NCBI GenBank assembly: GCA_017983755.1
Contig: JAGOAU010000009.1
Span: 1 to 64,000, forward strand
Direction: 5' to 3'
DNA length: 64,000 nt
Source: Azonexus sp.
GTDB lineage: Bacteria > Pseudomonadota > Gammaproteobacteria > Burkholderiales > Rhodocyclaceae
Of this stretch, positions 7,814 to 16,917 are shown piece after piece (the first letter of the stretch is position 1; the number at the start of each line of letters is the position of its first letter). The notes under the pieces were generated by a model. It did no database searches and was not told the DNA's origin. It saw only the letters and a program-made list of their open reading frames with translations. The translations under genes and the position numbers were made by a program.

Positions 7814-8005
7814 ATGGCGGCAACCGCAGAGCGAAGGAAGGGTACGGATCGACGCGTACGTGACTTGGGGGCGCCAAGCGGAATGAGCGAACGGCGTGTG
7901 CAGGCTGAACGCCGGTTACCGACCCCGCAGGAGGCGCCCATTTCCGAATCTGACTGGGAGAAATATTTCGGTTCGGTCGCCAGGAAACTTGAGAACAGCA
8001 ACTAG
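7814..8005 (+). CDS. Small basic protein with repeated E-R-R motifs, unknown function (63 aa)
   Basis: The start is ATG 7814, three bases after a run of seven G that can act as a strong though very close Shine-Dalgarno. An in-frame ATG at 7790 is the alternative. The 63-residue product is rich in Arg and Glu, with E-R-R or D-R-R at three or four spaced positions in the first half, then a short acidic segment with W-E-K-Y-F. It has no signal peptide or membrane helix. A terminator follows 23 bases later (8028-8057), so it seems to be a monocistronic unit. I do not recognise a named family. Confidence 0.5.
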   Translation: MAATAERRKGTDRRVRDLGAPSGMSERRVQAERRLPTPQEAPISESDWEKYFGSVARKLENSN

Positions 8006-8027
8006 CGGCCAAGAACAGGGCAGCATC

Positions 8028-8057
8028 AAAACCCGCCGTGCAAACGACGGGTTTTTT
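8028..8057 (+). terminator. Rho-independent terminator
   Basis: A stem of AAAACCCG with CGGGTTTT, extended by CGT/ACG after one mismatch, ends in a run of six T (8052-8057). It closes the small gene ending at 8005 and resembles the terminator at 7487-7515. Confidence 0.7.
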
Positions 8058-8117
8058 ATTTCCCGCGCCTTGTCGTGTACTCTTTCTCCGTGAGCGCTTT
8101 TCCTGGGAGGTTTCAAG

Positions 8118-8393
8118 ATGGATGACCTGCAACAGCTGAAACTGAAGCCGACATTGAGTGTCCATGACGCGGCCCGGCTGCTGTCCTCCGATGCGGCGGC
8201 GTTGCGTGCCGCCGAAATCGAGCTTGCCCTGGCAGTCGACCGCGGCGAACTGGCGGCGAACATTCTGCGCTGGGCGACCGAGCAGTGGGAAGGCGAACGC
8301 CTCGAAGGGAATATCGACCGGATGCGGACCTTCATCGAGCGCGCGGATCTCGATGCCTGGCTCAAGGGCCAGGGCCGTTCGCTTCAGGGCTGA
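8118..8393 (+). CDS. Hypothetical protein (91 aa)
   Basis: A 91-residue soluble protein behind a good Shine-Dalgarno (GGGAGG about 9 bases upstream of ATG 8118). It is mostly alpha-helical by composition: a helix 'VHDAARLLSSDAAALRAAEIELA', then a second amphipathic region with several Glu/Arg pairs ending in W-L-K-G. No catalytic motif, signal peptide or membrane segment is visible. The first part loosely recalls short helical DNA-binding or adaptor proteins, but I cannot name a family. It is convergent with the lipoprotein gene that ends 40 bases downstream, and no clear terminator separates them. Confidence 0.55.
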   Translation: MDDLQQLKLKPTLSVHDAARLLSSDAAALRAAEIELALAVDRGELAANILRWATEQWEGERLEGNIDRMRTFIERADLDAWLKGQGRSLQG

Positions 8394-8433
8394 AGCCGCC
8401 CGGCGCGAGGTTCAGCCATTTCTCGTCGGCCGC

Positions 8434-8943
8434 CTAGCGGCTGCATACTTCGCGGAAGCGCCTGAGCATGCTTTCGGTGTAGCTCTGGGTCGAGCGGACG
8501 AGGCCGGTCGTATTGTCGAACAGCACGTTGAAGCGAGCCGGTTCGTTCCAGGCGTCGCAATAGCGCCACTCCCAGACCAGTTCGTCGCGTCGCTCGAAAT
8601 AGACGGTCCACTGCGGCTGCGACGGGCCCAGTGTGCGCAGCACATCATCCTTGGTCATGCCCTGGCGAATCAGGGCGAAATGCTTCATGTCGAGGACGCC
8701 GTTGAGGCTGGACATGATTCCCTTGCTGTCGATCATCACCATGAAGGTGTTGAAGCCGGCCGGGCCGCGCGGGTAAGCCAGCAGTTCGCCGCCACCCGGC
8801 TCCTGCCAGCGCATGGCGGGTTGTCCCATGAGCTGGATGACGTCATCGACGGTGCTGATGCCCGGTTTCAGGCCGCGCCCGTTGTAGGAAGCGCAGCCGG
8901 CGATGACGAGGGCGCAGATCAGAGTAACGAGGGTTTTTTTCAT
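8434..8943 (-). CDS. SmpA/OmlA (BamE-like) outer-membrane lipoprotein
   Basis: A 169-residue lipoprotein with a short signal peptide and lipobox V-I-A-G-C ending at Cys17, so it should be acylated and sorted to the outer membrane. The mature part holds two copies of the SmpA/OmlA-type motif: 'LKPGISTVDDVIQLMGQP' and, about 60 residues later, 'IRQGMTKDDVLRTLGPS'. BamE has one such domain and is shorter (about 110-120 residues), so this is a two-repeat relative rather than BamE itself. It starts 31 bases after the end of the DUF4824-like gene on the same strand and may belong to the same transcript. Its role in the envelope is unknown. Confidence 0.75.
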   Translation of the reverse strand: MKKTLVTLICALVIAGCASYNGRGLKPGISTVDDVIQLMGQPAMRWQEPGGGELLAYPRGPAGFNTFMVMIDSKGIMSSLNGVLDMKHFALIRQGMTKDDVLRTLGPSQPQWTVYFERRDELVWEWRYCDAWNEPARFNVLFDNTTGLVRSTQSYTESMLRRFREVCSR

Positions 8944-8974
8944 TGGGACATCTCGCGATCGTTTGCAGGAAGAG

Positions 8975-9841
8975 TCAATGGGCGGCAGCGGCCGGCGGGA
9001 TCACTTCGGCGATCCACGGTTCGAGGCGCTGGCCGACAGCCAGCGTCGCACTGAAGTGGTCGCCGCCGCCCGGTTCGCCGCGGGCGCGCAGTGATTCGAG
9101 CGGGCCGCGCAGCGCGTGCGGGACGTGGATCGGGCCGCTGCCGACGCGCGCGATGTAGCCGGTCATCTGCGGCTGGCCGGGGCCGCGGTCGCGGATGGCG
9201 GGACGCACGGTGCCGCGCAGCAGCATGAAGCGGCTGCGGTCGGGGTATTTCTGGCGCAAGGCGCCAGCGTCCAGCCCGGCATCGATGACGAAAAGCCGGC
9301 TGCTGATGTTTTCTTCCTGGGTCAAGGCGTCCTGGGCGCGCTTGGCGCGGCCGGCGAATTCCTTGCTGCCTGCGTTCGCCGCGGCCGCCGCTGCATGGCG
9401 TGCGGCGTTTTCCCGCGCCTGGTCGAGCGCCCGTTGTGCTGCCGGTCCGTCGAGCTCGAGGACGAAGACCGCCTGGCGCGGCAACTGCCGGGTATAGCGC
9501 CGGCGACCGTGGTCGGTATCGGTGTCGCCGAGGGTGAAGCCGAGCGCCTGCATGCGGGTGCCGTCGAGCCATTCCGGCGTGCCGCCGTTGACCGTGTAGC
9601 CGCTGATGAATTCTCCGGCCTCGCGGTCGCCAACGCGCCAGTTCAGGTTGAGCGCCAGGCCGCTGTTTTCCCGGTTGCGCAGGGCGCGCCAGGGCAGCTC
9701 CAATTCGCGCTCGCTGAGGGTCAGGGAGCTTTCGGGAGCCGCCGCGCGGTTCCACCAGACGCCGCCAAGGGCAACGGCGTTGGTCAGGGCGATCAGGCCG
9801 AGGCCGACGGCGAGGGTACGTGCACGCGCCCAGGCCTTCAT
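8975..9841 (-). CDS. DUF4824-like membrane-anchored protein
   Basis: The start is ATG at 9841, giving 288 residues. The reading frame is open further upstream, but this ATG overlaps the upstream stop as ATGA (9841-9838) and has GGAGG before it. One N-terminal membrane helix (about residues 8-29) is followed by a soluble, probably periplasmic domain with 'LTLSERELELPW' and 'RENSGLALNLNWR', which I associate with DUF4824 proteins, and an Ala-rich helical insert in the middle. Proteins of this type usually sit next to DUF2157 membrane proteins, as here. No enzymatic motif is seen. The biochemical function is unknown. Confidence 0.65.
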   Translation of the reverse strand: MKAWARARTLAVGLGLIALTNAVALGGVWWNRAAAPESSLTLSERELELPWRALRNRENSGLALNLNWRVGDREAGEFISGYTVNGGTPEWLDGTRMQALGFTLGDTDTDHGRRRYTRQLPRQAVFVLELDGPAAQRALDQARENAARHAAAAAANAGSKEFAGRAKRAQDALTQEENISSRLFVIDAGLDAGALRQKYPDRSRFMLLRGTVRPAIRDRGPGQPQMTGYIARVGSGPIHVPHALRGPLESLRARGEPGGGDHFSATLAVGQRLEPWIAEVIPPAAAAH

Positions 9842-10926
9842 GGCATTTCCTCCGCGTTGGCCGGGCGGAAGCTTCGGCGCAGCCGGTTGAGGATGAGCAG
9901 GATGAGCACTGCCGTCAGGCCGATGACGAGGAAGAACAGGTATTTCGGCATGATTTCCCACCACCATTCGTAGAACTTGGTGTATAGGAAGATGATGAAA
10001 AAAACGATGCCGGTATTGACCGTTTCCGGCCAGCCACGGCGGGCGCCGAGCCAGATGACGAGCGCGCTGGCGACGAAGCCGGCGACCTGGTAGGCGTTCT
10101 GGATCGTCCGCGGCGCGGCGTCGACATAACTGCCATGGGCCCAGTGGCTGAGGACCAGCATCGGGACGAACAGGCAGAGCAGGCCGAAGATCCGGTAGAG
10201 CGGCGCAAAGCCGTTTAAGCGGCGGTGCGGGACGAGCAGCGGGAAGGCGAAGAGCAGCGCGGCGACGGGAAAGAAGTTTTCCGGGCGCTCGCCGGTGTGC
10301 AGCCAGTAGATGCTGTTCCACGTGCCGACCCGTGCCTGCACCCAGGCGATGACACAGCAGATGCCGGCGACCAGCAGCAGGCGCAGGTCGCAGGTATAGG
10401 CGAGGAGGAAGGCCATCGCCGCCCACGGCAGCAGGGCGTTGTCGGTTGGCGTGATGTTGAAGATCTGGCCGAGCATAGAGATGTTCAGCACGAAACTGGC
10501 GAAGGCGACCAGCGCCGCCAGCTTGGTGAAGTAGCCGGTGGTGTCGCGCCCCTGAATCCACAGCGTCAGCCCGAAGGTGGCGAGCGAACTGGCGATCAGG
10601 ATGGCGACCTGGGCGCTTTCGCCGAAGTGGCCCCAGAACTGGTAAAAGAGGAAGAAGACGCTGGCCGCCAGTGCCAGTGCGCCGAGGAAGGAGGCGACGC
10701 GCATGCCGAGCGACAGCTGCTTGGCGCGGTTGTCGCGGTCGACATCGAAAAGTGAGGCAAATTCGGCCAGCAGCCGTTCGTGGTGGGTGCGTACCGCCAC
10801 TTGCTGCGCGGCGTCGAGATTGAGGATGCCCGCGTCGGCGAGGCGCGCGAGTTCATCGCGGAAAGTGCGGATGTCGTCGGCGCGCTGCTGTGCTTCGGCG
10901 CGCGAGGGCACAGCCGCTTCAGTCAT
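9838..10926 (-). CDS. DUF2157 multi-span membrane protein
   Basis: A membrane protein of 362 residues. The N-terminal 75 residues are soluble and helical, with 'LADAGILNLD', typical of the DUF2157 N-terminus. About ten hydrophobic helices follow from roughly residue 80 to the end. I choose ATG 10926 because it overlaps the riboflavin synthase stop (ATGACTGA). An upstream in-frame start at 10938 is possible. The gene is overlap-coupled downstream to the DUF4824-like gene, so the two products probably form a membrane complex. DUF2157 proteins have no established function. Confidence 0.75.
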   Translation of the reverse strand: MTEAAVPSRAEAQQRADDIRTFRDELARLADAGILNLDAAQQVAVRTHHERLLAEFASLFDVDRDNRAKQLSLGMRVASFLGALALAASVFFLFYQFWGHFGESAQVAILIASSLATFGLTLWIQGRDTTGYFTKLAALVAFASFVLNISMLGQIFNITPTDNALLPWAAMAFLLAYTCDLRLLLVAGICCVIAWVQARVGTWNSIYWLHTGERPENFFPVAALLFAFPLLVPHRRLNGFAPLYRIFGLLCLFVPMLVLSHWAHGSYVDAAPRTIQNAYQVAGFVASALVIWLGARRGWPETVNTGIVFFIIFLYTKFYEWWWEIMPKYLFFLVIGLTAVLILLILNRLRRSFRPANAEEMP

Positions 10927-11515
10927 CCCGCTCGGCACCGAGCAGTCGCTCGCAGTAGCGGGCGATCAGATCGACTTCGAGATTGACCCGGCTGCCCGCC
11001 TTGAGTTGATTAAGCGTCGTGTTTTCCAGGGTGTGCGGGATCAGGTTGATGGTGAAGATGTCGCCGGCGACCTCGTTGGTCGTCAGGCTGGTGCCGTTGA
11101 CGGTGATCGAGCCCTTGCGCGCGATGAATTTCGCCAATTCGTGCGGCGCCTGGATTTCCAGAAGGCGGTTGTCGCCGACCGGGTCGAAGCGCAGTACGGT
11201 GCCGACGCCGTCGACATGCCCGGAAACGAGGTGGCCGCCGAGGCGGTCGGCCAGGCGCAGGGCCTTCTCCAGGTTGATCTCGCCGGGGGCGTCGAGGCCG
11301 ACGGTACAGGAGAGGGTTTCCGGCGAGACGTCGACCATGAAGTGATTGCCTTCGTGCGCCACCACCGTCAGGCAGACGCCGTTGCAGGCGATCGAGTCGC
11401 CGAGGGCGACGTCGTCGAGGCCGAGGCTGCCGGCTTCGACATGCAGGCGAAAGCCCGCTTCGCGGGAGGTGAGATGGGTGATGCGGCCGACTGCGGCGAT
11501 GATTCCGGAGAACAT
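10919..11515 (-). CDS. ribE: Riboflavin synthase, alpha chain
   Basis: This enzyme dismutates two molecules of 6,7-dimethyl-8-ribityllumazine to riboflavin, the last step of vitamin B2 synthesis. The N-terminus M-F-S-G-I-I is the family signature and decides the start (ATG 11515 rather than 11527). Two lumazine-binding repeats follow, the first with 'DSIACNGVCLTV' and the second beginning near residue 95 with 'GHLVSGHVDGVG' and later 'SITVNGTSLT'. The length of 198 residues is normal. It heads a minus-strand unit with DUF2157 and DUF4824-like genes and is transcribed divergently from the binding-protein gene at 11644. Other riboflavin genes are not in the window. Confidence 0.95.
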   Translation of the reverse strand: MFSGIIAAVGRITHLTSREAGFRLHVEAGSLGLDDVALGDSIACNGVCLTVVAHEGNHFMVDVSPETLSCTVGLDAPGEINLEKALRLADRLGGHLVSGHVDGVGTVLRFDPVGDNRLLEIQAPHELAKFIARKGSITVNGTSLTTNEVAGDIFTINLIPHTLENTTLNQLKAGSRVNLEVDLIARYCERLLGAERDD

Positions 11516-11587
11516 GGGGGACACCATTTCAACAAAAATCCAACTTTATCACGCGCCGTTGACCATGCGGCTTGCAGGGAAATCCGG

Positions 11588-11617
11588 TTGGTAATAGGGT
11601 CTTCACCTTTGCATAAT
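11588..11617 (+). promoter_or_regulatory. Candidate sigma70 promoter for the binding-protein gene
   Basis: A -35-like TTGGTA (11588-11593) and a -10-like CATAAT (11612-11617) are separated by 18 bases. The predicted transcription start would be near 11624, about 20 bases before ATG 11644 and just upstream of the Shine-Dalgarno GGGAGAGAG. Confidence 0.45.
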
Positions 11618-11643
11618 CGATTCATCAAAGGGAGAGAGACATA

Positions 11644-12783
11644 ATGAAGAAGACCATCCTCGCCACGCTGCTGTCGACACTGGCTGCGGCCGCCTTCGCC
11701 GACCTCAACGTCGGCGTCACGCTGTCCGCCACCGGCCCCGCCGCCTCGCTCGGCATCCCCGAGAAGAACACCATCGACCTGCTGCCGAAGACGATCGCCG
11801 GCCAGAAGGTGAATTACATCGTGCTCGACGATGCCTCCGATACGACGACGGCGGTCAAGAACGCGCGCAAGCTGATCAGCGAGAACAGGGTCGACGTGAT
11901 CATCGGCTCGACGACGACGCCCAACTCGCTGGCCATGATCGACGTCGCCGCCGAGAGCGAGACGCCGATGATCGCCTTGGCTGCCTCGGCGCGCATCGTC
12001 GAGCCGATGGACGACAAGCGGAAGTGGGTGTTCAAGACGCCGCAGAACGACGCCCAGATGGCGACCGCCATCGTCGAGCACATGACCAGCAACAACGTTC
12101 AGACGGTCGCCTACATCGGCTTTTCCGACGCCTATGGCGAAGGCTGGTGGAGCGGCTTCTCGAAGATCGCCGAGGCGCGCAAGCTCAAGCTGGTCGCCAA
12201 CGAGCGCTTCAACCGTACCGACACCTCGGTCACCGGGCAGGTACTCAAGGTGCTTGCCGCCAAGCCGGACGCCGTGCTGATCGGTGGCGCCGGCACGCCG
12301 GCCGCCCTGCCCCAGCGCTCGCTCAAGGAAAAGGGTTTCAAGGGCATCATCTATCAGACGCACGGCGTCGCCAACAACGATTTCCTGCGCGTCTGCGGCA
12401 AGGATTGCGAGGGAACGCTGCTGCCCACCGGTCCGGTCCTGGTCGCCGCCCAGTTGCCCGCCGACAACCCGGTCAAGAAATCGGCCAGCGAATACGTAAA
12501 CAAGTACGAAACTGCCTACGGCCCCGGCAGCGTCACCGCTTTCGGCGGCTATGCCTGGGATGCCGGGCTGCTGCTCGCCAATGCCGTGCCCGTCGCCCTC
12601 AAGCAGGGCCAGCCCGGCAGCAAGGAATTCCGCATGGCCCTGCGTGATGCGCTGGAAACGACCAAAGACCTGTCCGGTGCCCACGGCGTTTACAACATGA
12701 GCGCCAGGGATCACCTCGGCCTCGACCAGCGCGCCCGCGTCATGGTCAAGGTCGAGAACGGCACCTGGAAACTGGTCAAGTAG
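11644..12783 (+). CDS. Branched-chain-amino-acid-type ABC transporter binding protein, copy 1
   Basis: A periplasmic type-1 substrate-binding protein of 379 residues, with a signal peptide cleaved probably after residue 19 (A-F-A before D-L-N-V-G). The mature part has the Leu/Ile/Val-binding fold, including '[16 protein letters not shown]', 'WVFKTPQNDAQMA' and 'DAYGEGW'. It has a paralogue of identical length immediately downstream (about 78% identical by eye). This copy carries two cysteines in 'RVCGKDCEG', replaced by Gly and Val in the second copy. Shine-Dalgarno GGGAGAGAG precedes the start. It feeds the LivHMG-LivF transporter that follows. The ligand cannot be read from sequence, and amino acids, amides or aromatic acids are all possible. 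Confidence 0.9.
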   Translation: MKKTILATLLSTLAAAAFADLNVGVTLSATGPAASLGIPEKNTIDLLPKTIAGQKVNYIVLDDASDTTTAVKNARKLISENRVDVIIGSTTTPNSLAMIDVAAESETPMIALAASARIVEPMDDKRKWVFKTPQNDAQMATAIVEHMTSNNVQTVAYIGFSDAYGEGWWSGFSKIAEARKLKLVANERFNRTDTSVTGQVLKVLAAKPDAVLIGGAGTPAALPQRSLKEKGFKGIIYQTHGVANNDFLRVCGKDCEGTLLPTGPVLVAAQLPADNPVKKSASEYVNKYETAYGPGSVTAFGGYAWDAGLLLANAVPVALKQGQPGSKEFRMALRDALETTKDLSGAHGVYNMSARDHLGLDQRARVMVKVENGTWKLVK

Positions 12784-12865
12784 GCATCGTCGTTTGCCGC
12801 GCGAGGCCCGGGGCGGCACCGCGCGGCGTGGTAAACTGCCGCCCTTTCCGCCACGGAGCGACTCC

Positions 12866-14005
12866 ATGTTCAAGAAACCGACGCTGGCTGCGCTGGCCGT
12901 CCTGTCCTCCGTCGCGCTCGCCGACGTCAATGTCGGCGTGTCCGTTTCCGCCACCGGCCCGGCCGCCTCGCTCGGCATCCCGGAAAAGAACACCATCGCC
13001 CTGCTGCCGACGACGATCGCCGGCCAGAAGGTCAATTACATCGTTCTTGACGACGCCACCGACCCGACAGCGGCGACCAAGAACATCAAGAAGCTGATCG
13101 GCGAGAGCAAGGTCGATGTGATGATCGGCTCGACGACGACGCCCAATTCGCTGGCCATGATGGACGTCGCGGTCGACAGCGAAACGCCGCTCATTTCCAT
13201 GGCCGGCTCGGCGATAGTCGTCGAGCCGATGGATGCCAAGCGCCAATGGGTCTTCAAGACCGCCCAGAACGACGCGCACATGGCGACCGCCATCGTCCAG
13301 CACATGACCGACAAGGGCGTGCAGAACGTTGCCTTCATCGGTTTCGCCGACGCCTACGGCGAAGGCTGGTACAAGGAGTTCGCCAGGATCGCCGAGGCGC
13401 GCAAGCTCAAGATCGTCGCCAGCGAGCGCTACCAGCGCAATGACACCTCGGTGACCGGCCAGATCCTAAAGATCATGGCCGCCCGGCCGGATGCGGTGCT
13501 GATCGGTGGCGCCGGCACGCCGGCCGCGCTGCCGCAGAAGACGCTGAAGGAAAAGGGCTACAAGGGCCTGATCTACCAGACGCATGGGGTCGCCAACAAC
13601 GATTTCCTGCGCGTCGGCGGCAAGGATGTCGAGGGTGCCTTCCTGCCGGTCGGGCCGATGGTGGTTGCCGCGCAGTTGCCGGCCGACAACCCGGTCCGCA
13701 AGTCGGCGCTGGAATACGTTACCAAGTACGAGGCGGTGCACGGCAAGGGCAGCGTCAGTTCCTTCGGCGGCCACGCCTGGGATGCCGGCGTGCTGCTCCA
13801 GTACGCCATTCCTCAGGCGCTGAAAAAGGGACAGCCGGGGACAAGGGAATTCCGCAAGGCGCTGCGCGATGCCCTGGAATCCGTCAAGGACCTGCCGGCC
13901 GCGCACGGCATCTTCAACATGTCGCCGAATGATCACCAGGGTTTCGACCAGCGCGCCCGGGTCATGGTGACCATCGAAAACGGTGGCTGGAAGCTCGTGA
14001 AGTAA
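12866..14005 (+). CDS. Branched-chain-amino-acid-type ABC transporter binding protein, copy 2
   Basis: The second member of a tandem pair, also 379 residues, with a signal peptide ending at A-L-A before D-V-N-V-G. The start at ATG 12866 is chosen by the signal peptide and a GGAG eight bases upstream. The frame is open further upstream but there encodes an unlikely Pro/Arg-rich extension. Domains match copy 1 throughout, with differences scattered rather than clustered, and the cysteine pair is missing. The 82-base gap between copies holds no obvious promoter or terminator. The pair probably arose by duplication and may give the same permease two ligand ranges. Confidence 0.9.
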   Translation: MFKKPTLAALAVLSSVALADVNVGVSVSATGPAASLGIPEKNTIALLPTTIAGQKVNYIVLDDATDPTAATKNIKKLIGESKVDVMIGSTTTPNSLAMMDVAVDSETPLISMAGSAIVVEPMDAKRQWVFKTAQNDAHMATAIVQHMTDKGVQNVAFIGFADAYGEGWYKEFARIAEARKLKIVASERYQRNDTSVTGQILKIMAARPDAVLIGGAGTPAALPQKTLKEKGYKGLIYQTHGVANNDFLRVGGKDVEGAFLPVGPMVVAAQLPADNPVRKSALEYVTKYEAVHGKGSVSSFGGHAWDAGVLLQYAIPQALKKGQPGTREFRKALRDALESVKDLPAAHGIFNMSPNDHQGFDQRARVMVTIENGGWKLVK

Positions 14006-14051
14006 GCGCCAGCTCGCGCTGCCAGGATTTTCCGACCGTCGTTTTCCGCGC

Positions 14052-16913
14052 ATGGACCTGCAAATTCTCCTCCTCCTCGGCCAGGATGGCGTCACCAACG
14101 GCGCCATCTATGCCCTGCTCGCCCTGGCGCTGGTGCTGGTCTTCGCCGTCACCCGCGTCATCTTCATTCCGCAGGGCGAATTCGTCGCCTACGGGGCGTT
14201 GACCCTGGCTGCCCTGCAGGCTGGCAAGGTGCCGGGAACGGTCTGGCTGTTGCTCGCCCTCGGTTCGGCGGTCGCCCTGGTTGACGGCGTCCGGCTGGTG
14301 CGCGACGGGCGTTTCCGCAAGCTGCCGCCGCTGCTCATCTTCAACGTCGGCATCCCGCTGCTTTGCGCCGGCGGCCTCTTCGTCGTGCCACCAACCCAGC
14401 TGCCGCTGTGGGCGCAGGTCGCGGTCGCCATGCTGCTGGTCGTGCCGCTCGGGCCGATGATCTACCGCGTCGCCTTCCAGCCGCTGGCCGGCGCCTCGGT
14501 GCTGGTGCTGCTGATCGTCTCGGTCGCCGTGCATCTGGCGCTGATCGGCCTCGGCCTGCTCTTCTTCGGCGCCGAGGGGTCGCGCACGCCGGCCTTCACC
14601 GACATCAGCTTCGAACTGGCCGGCGCGCCGCTGCAGGGGCAGACGATCCTTGTCGTCGTCGCCTCGGCGCTGCTCATCATCGGGCTATATTTTTTCTTCG
14701 AGCGCACGGTGTACGGCAAGGCCCTGCGCGCCACCGCGATGAACCGCACCGGCGCCCGCCTGATGGGCATCCCGCCGGCGCTCGCCGGCAAGCTGTGCTT
14801 CACGCTGGCCGCCGCCATCGGCGTCTTTTCCGGCGTCCTGATCGCGCCGATCACCACCATCTATTACGACTCCGGCTTCCTGATCGGCCTCAAGGGCTTC
14901 GTCGGGGCGATCATCGGCGGCCTCGCCTCCTACCCGTTGGCGGCGCTTGGCGCCCTGCTGGTCGGCCTGCTGGAGTCGTATTCGTCCTTCTATGCCAGCG
15001 CCTTCAAGGAAGTGATCGTCTTCACGCTGATCATCCCGGTGCTGCTGTGGCGCTCGCTGACCGCGCACCACGTCGAGGAGGAAGAGGAAAAGGCCGACGA
15101 CGCCGGCGGCGGCCGGCGAATTTCGGCCAAAAAGACGGTCGACCGCAACCGACTCGTCCGCCAGTTGCCGCTGCTCGCCTGTGTCGGCCTGCTCGTTGCG
15201 GCGCCGCTGGTCCTGCCGGAATTCTCGGTCACCCTGCTCAACTACATCGGCCTCTACGCCATCGTCGCCGTCGGCCTCGTGCTGCTGACCGGGGTCGGCG
15301 GGCTGACTTCCTTCGGCCAGGCGGCCTTCGTCGGCCTCGGCGCCTACACGACGGCCTGGCTGACCACCGCGCACGGCGTTTCGCCGTGGCTGACGCTGCT
15401 CATCGGCCTCGCCCTGACGGCGGCGGTCGCCCTCTTCCTCGGCTTCATCACGCTGCGCATGGGCGGCCACTACCTGCCGCTCGGCACCATCGCCTGGGGC
15501 ATCAGCCTCTATTTCCTGTTCGGCAACGTCGAGTTCCTCGGCGGCCACACCGGCATCACCGGCATTCCGGCGGTATCGCTGTTCGGCTGGGAGCTGAAGT
15601 CGGGGCGCGAGTTCTTCTACCTGATCTGGCTGATCGTCCTGCTGGCCATCCTCGGCATCCGTAACCTGCTCGATTCGCGCACCGGGCGCGCCATCCGGGC
15701 GCTCAAGGGGGGCACGGTGATGGCCGAGGCGATGGGTGTGGACACGGCGCGCGCCAAGATCGTCATCTTCCTGCTCGCCGCCCTGCTGGCCAGCGTTTCC
15801 GGCTGGCTCTACGCCCATTTCCAGCGTTTCGTGAACCCGACGCCGTTCTCGCTCACGCAGGGCATCGAATACCTGTTCATGGCGGTGGTCGGCGGCATCG
15901 GCCACGTCTGGGGCGCCGTGCTCGGCGCCGGGCTGATCACCCTTCTCAAGCAGTGGCTGCAGGACTGGTTGCCGCAGCTGCTCGGCCAGAGCGGCAATTT
16001 CGAGATCATCGTCTTCGGTATCGCCATGGTGCTGGTGTTGCAGCGCGCCCGCGCCGGCCTGTGGCCGGTCGTCCTGCGCCTGCTGCCGGCGCGCGCGGCG
16101 GCGCATGAGGTGCCGCACGGCGAAGCCCTGCCGCGGCGGCCGGCGCTCGCTGCCGGCACCCTGCTGCTCGATGCGCGCGATGTCACCAAGCGCTTCGGCG
16201 GCCTGGTCGCCAACAACCGGCTGTCGCTCTCGGTGAAGGCCAGCGAGATCATGGCGCTGATCGGTCCGAACGGCGCCGGCAAGAGCACGATGTTCAACTG
16301 CATCTCCGCGGTCAACCCGGCCAGCGAGGGCAAAATCGAGTTTCTCGGCGAGTCGACCGCAACGTTGGCCGCGCGTGACGTCGCCCGGCGCGGCATGAGC
16401 CGTACCTTCCAGCATGTCCGCCTGCTCGGCCAGATGTCGGTGCTGGAAAACGTCGCCATCGGCGCCCACCTGCGCGGCGGCCGCGGTGTCGCGGCGGCAG
16501 CCCTGCGCCTCGATCGCGCCGAGGAGCAGCGCCTGCTCGCCGAGGCGGCGCACCAGATCGAGCGCGTCGGCCTCGCCGCACACATGTTCGAAGCCGCCGG
16601 CAGCCTGGCACTTGGCCAGCAGCGCATCGTCGAGATCGCCCGCGCGCTGGCCTCTGATCCCTGCCTGCTGCTCCTCGACGAGCCGGCCGCCGGCCTGCGC
16701 TACAAGGAAAAGCAGGCGCTGGCCGAACTGCTGCACAAATTACGTGCCGAGGGCATGGGCATCCTGCTCGTCGAGCACGACATGGATTTCGTCATGGGCC
16801 TCGCCGACCGCGTGGTGGTCATGGAGTTCGGTGAGAAGATTGCCGAGGGGCGGCCGGAGGAAGTCCAGCGCGACCCGCGCGTGCTCGAAGCCTACCTTGG
16901 CGGCGTGGAGTGA
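14052..16913 (+). CDS. LivH-LivM-LivG fusion: ABC transporter permease-permease-ATPase
   Basis: A single 953-residue chain combines three subunits normally made separately. Residues 1 to about 335 are a LivH-type permease, followed by a charged linker (E-E-E-E-E-K near 340). Residues about 365-670 are a LivM-type permease containing '[14 protein letters not shown]'. Residues about 690-953 are a LivG-type ATPase with Walker A G738-P-N-G-A-G-K744-S-T, the LivG-style signature 'LALGQQR', and Walker B ending D876-E877. The LivH part has an extra soluble-looking segment near residues 75-115. No frameshift is visible. It acts in the inner membrane with the two binding proteins upstream and LivF downstream, which starts four bases after its stop. 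Two-domain Liv fusions are known. A three-domain one is less common. Confidence 0.9.
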   Translation: MDLQILLLLGQDGVTNGAIYALLALALVLVFAVTRVIFIPQGEFVAYGALTLAALQAGKVPGTVWLLLALGSAVALVDGVRLVRDGRFRKLPPLLIFNVGIPLLCAGGLFVVPPTQLPLWAQVAVAMLLVVPLGPMIYRVAFQPLAGASVLVLLIVSVAVHLALIGLGLLFFGAEGSRTPAFTDISFELAGAPLQGQTILVVVASALLIIGLYFFFERTVYGKALRATAMNRTGARLMGIPPALAGKLCFTLAAAIGVFSGVLIAPITTIYYDSGFLIGLKGFVGAIIGGLASYPLAALGALLVGLLESYSSFYASAFKEVIVFTLIIPVLLWRSLTAHHVEEEEEKADDAGGGRRISAKKTVDRNRLVRQLPLLACVGLLVAAPLVLPEFSVTLLNYIGLYAIVAVGLVLLTGVGGLTSFGQAAFVGLGAYTTAWLTTAHGVSPWLTLLIGLALTAAVALFLGFITLRMGGHYLPLGTIAWGISLYFLFGNVEFLGGHTGITGIPAVSLFGWELKSGREFFYLIWLIVLLAILGIRNLLDSRTGRAIRALKGGTVMAEAMGVDTARAKIVIFLLAALLASVSGWLYAHFQRFVNPTPFSLTQGIEYLFMAVVGGIGHVWGAVLGAGLITLLKQWLQDWLPQLLGQSGNFEIIVFGIAMVLVLQRARAGLWPVVLRLLPARAAAHEVPHGEALPRRPALAAGTLLLDARDVTKRFGGLVANNRLSLSVKASEIMALIGPNGAGKSTMFNCISAVNPASEGKIEFLGESTATLAARDVARRGMSRTFQHVRLLGQMSVLENVAIGAHLRGGRGVAAAALRLDRAEEQRLLAEAAHQIERVGLAAHMFEAAGSLALGQQRIVEIARALASDPCLLLLDEPAAGLRYKEKQALAELLHKLRAEGMGILLVEHDMDFVMGLADRVVVMEFGEKIAEGRPEEVQRDPRVLEAYLGGVE

Positions 16914-16917
16914 GACG

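Noticed and set aside
7405-8001. 198-codon minus-strand frame over the accessory edge
   Set aside because: It runs through two terminators or their flanks and the small plus-strand gene, is very rich in Ser/Arg, and has no start signal.
11368-13035. 555-codon open frame antisense to the binding-protein genes
   Set aside because: It spans the promoter between two divergent genes and both coding regions, so it is not a gene.
14685-16736. 683-codon open frame antisense to livHMG
   Set aside because: High-GC genes keep antisense frames open. This one is Gln/Arg/Glu-rich without domains and lies fully inside a clear gene.
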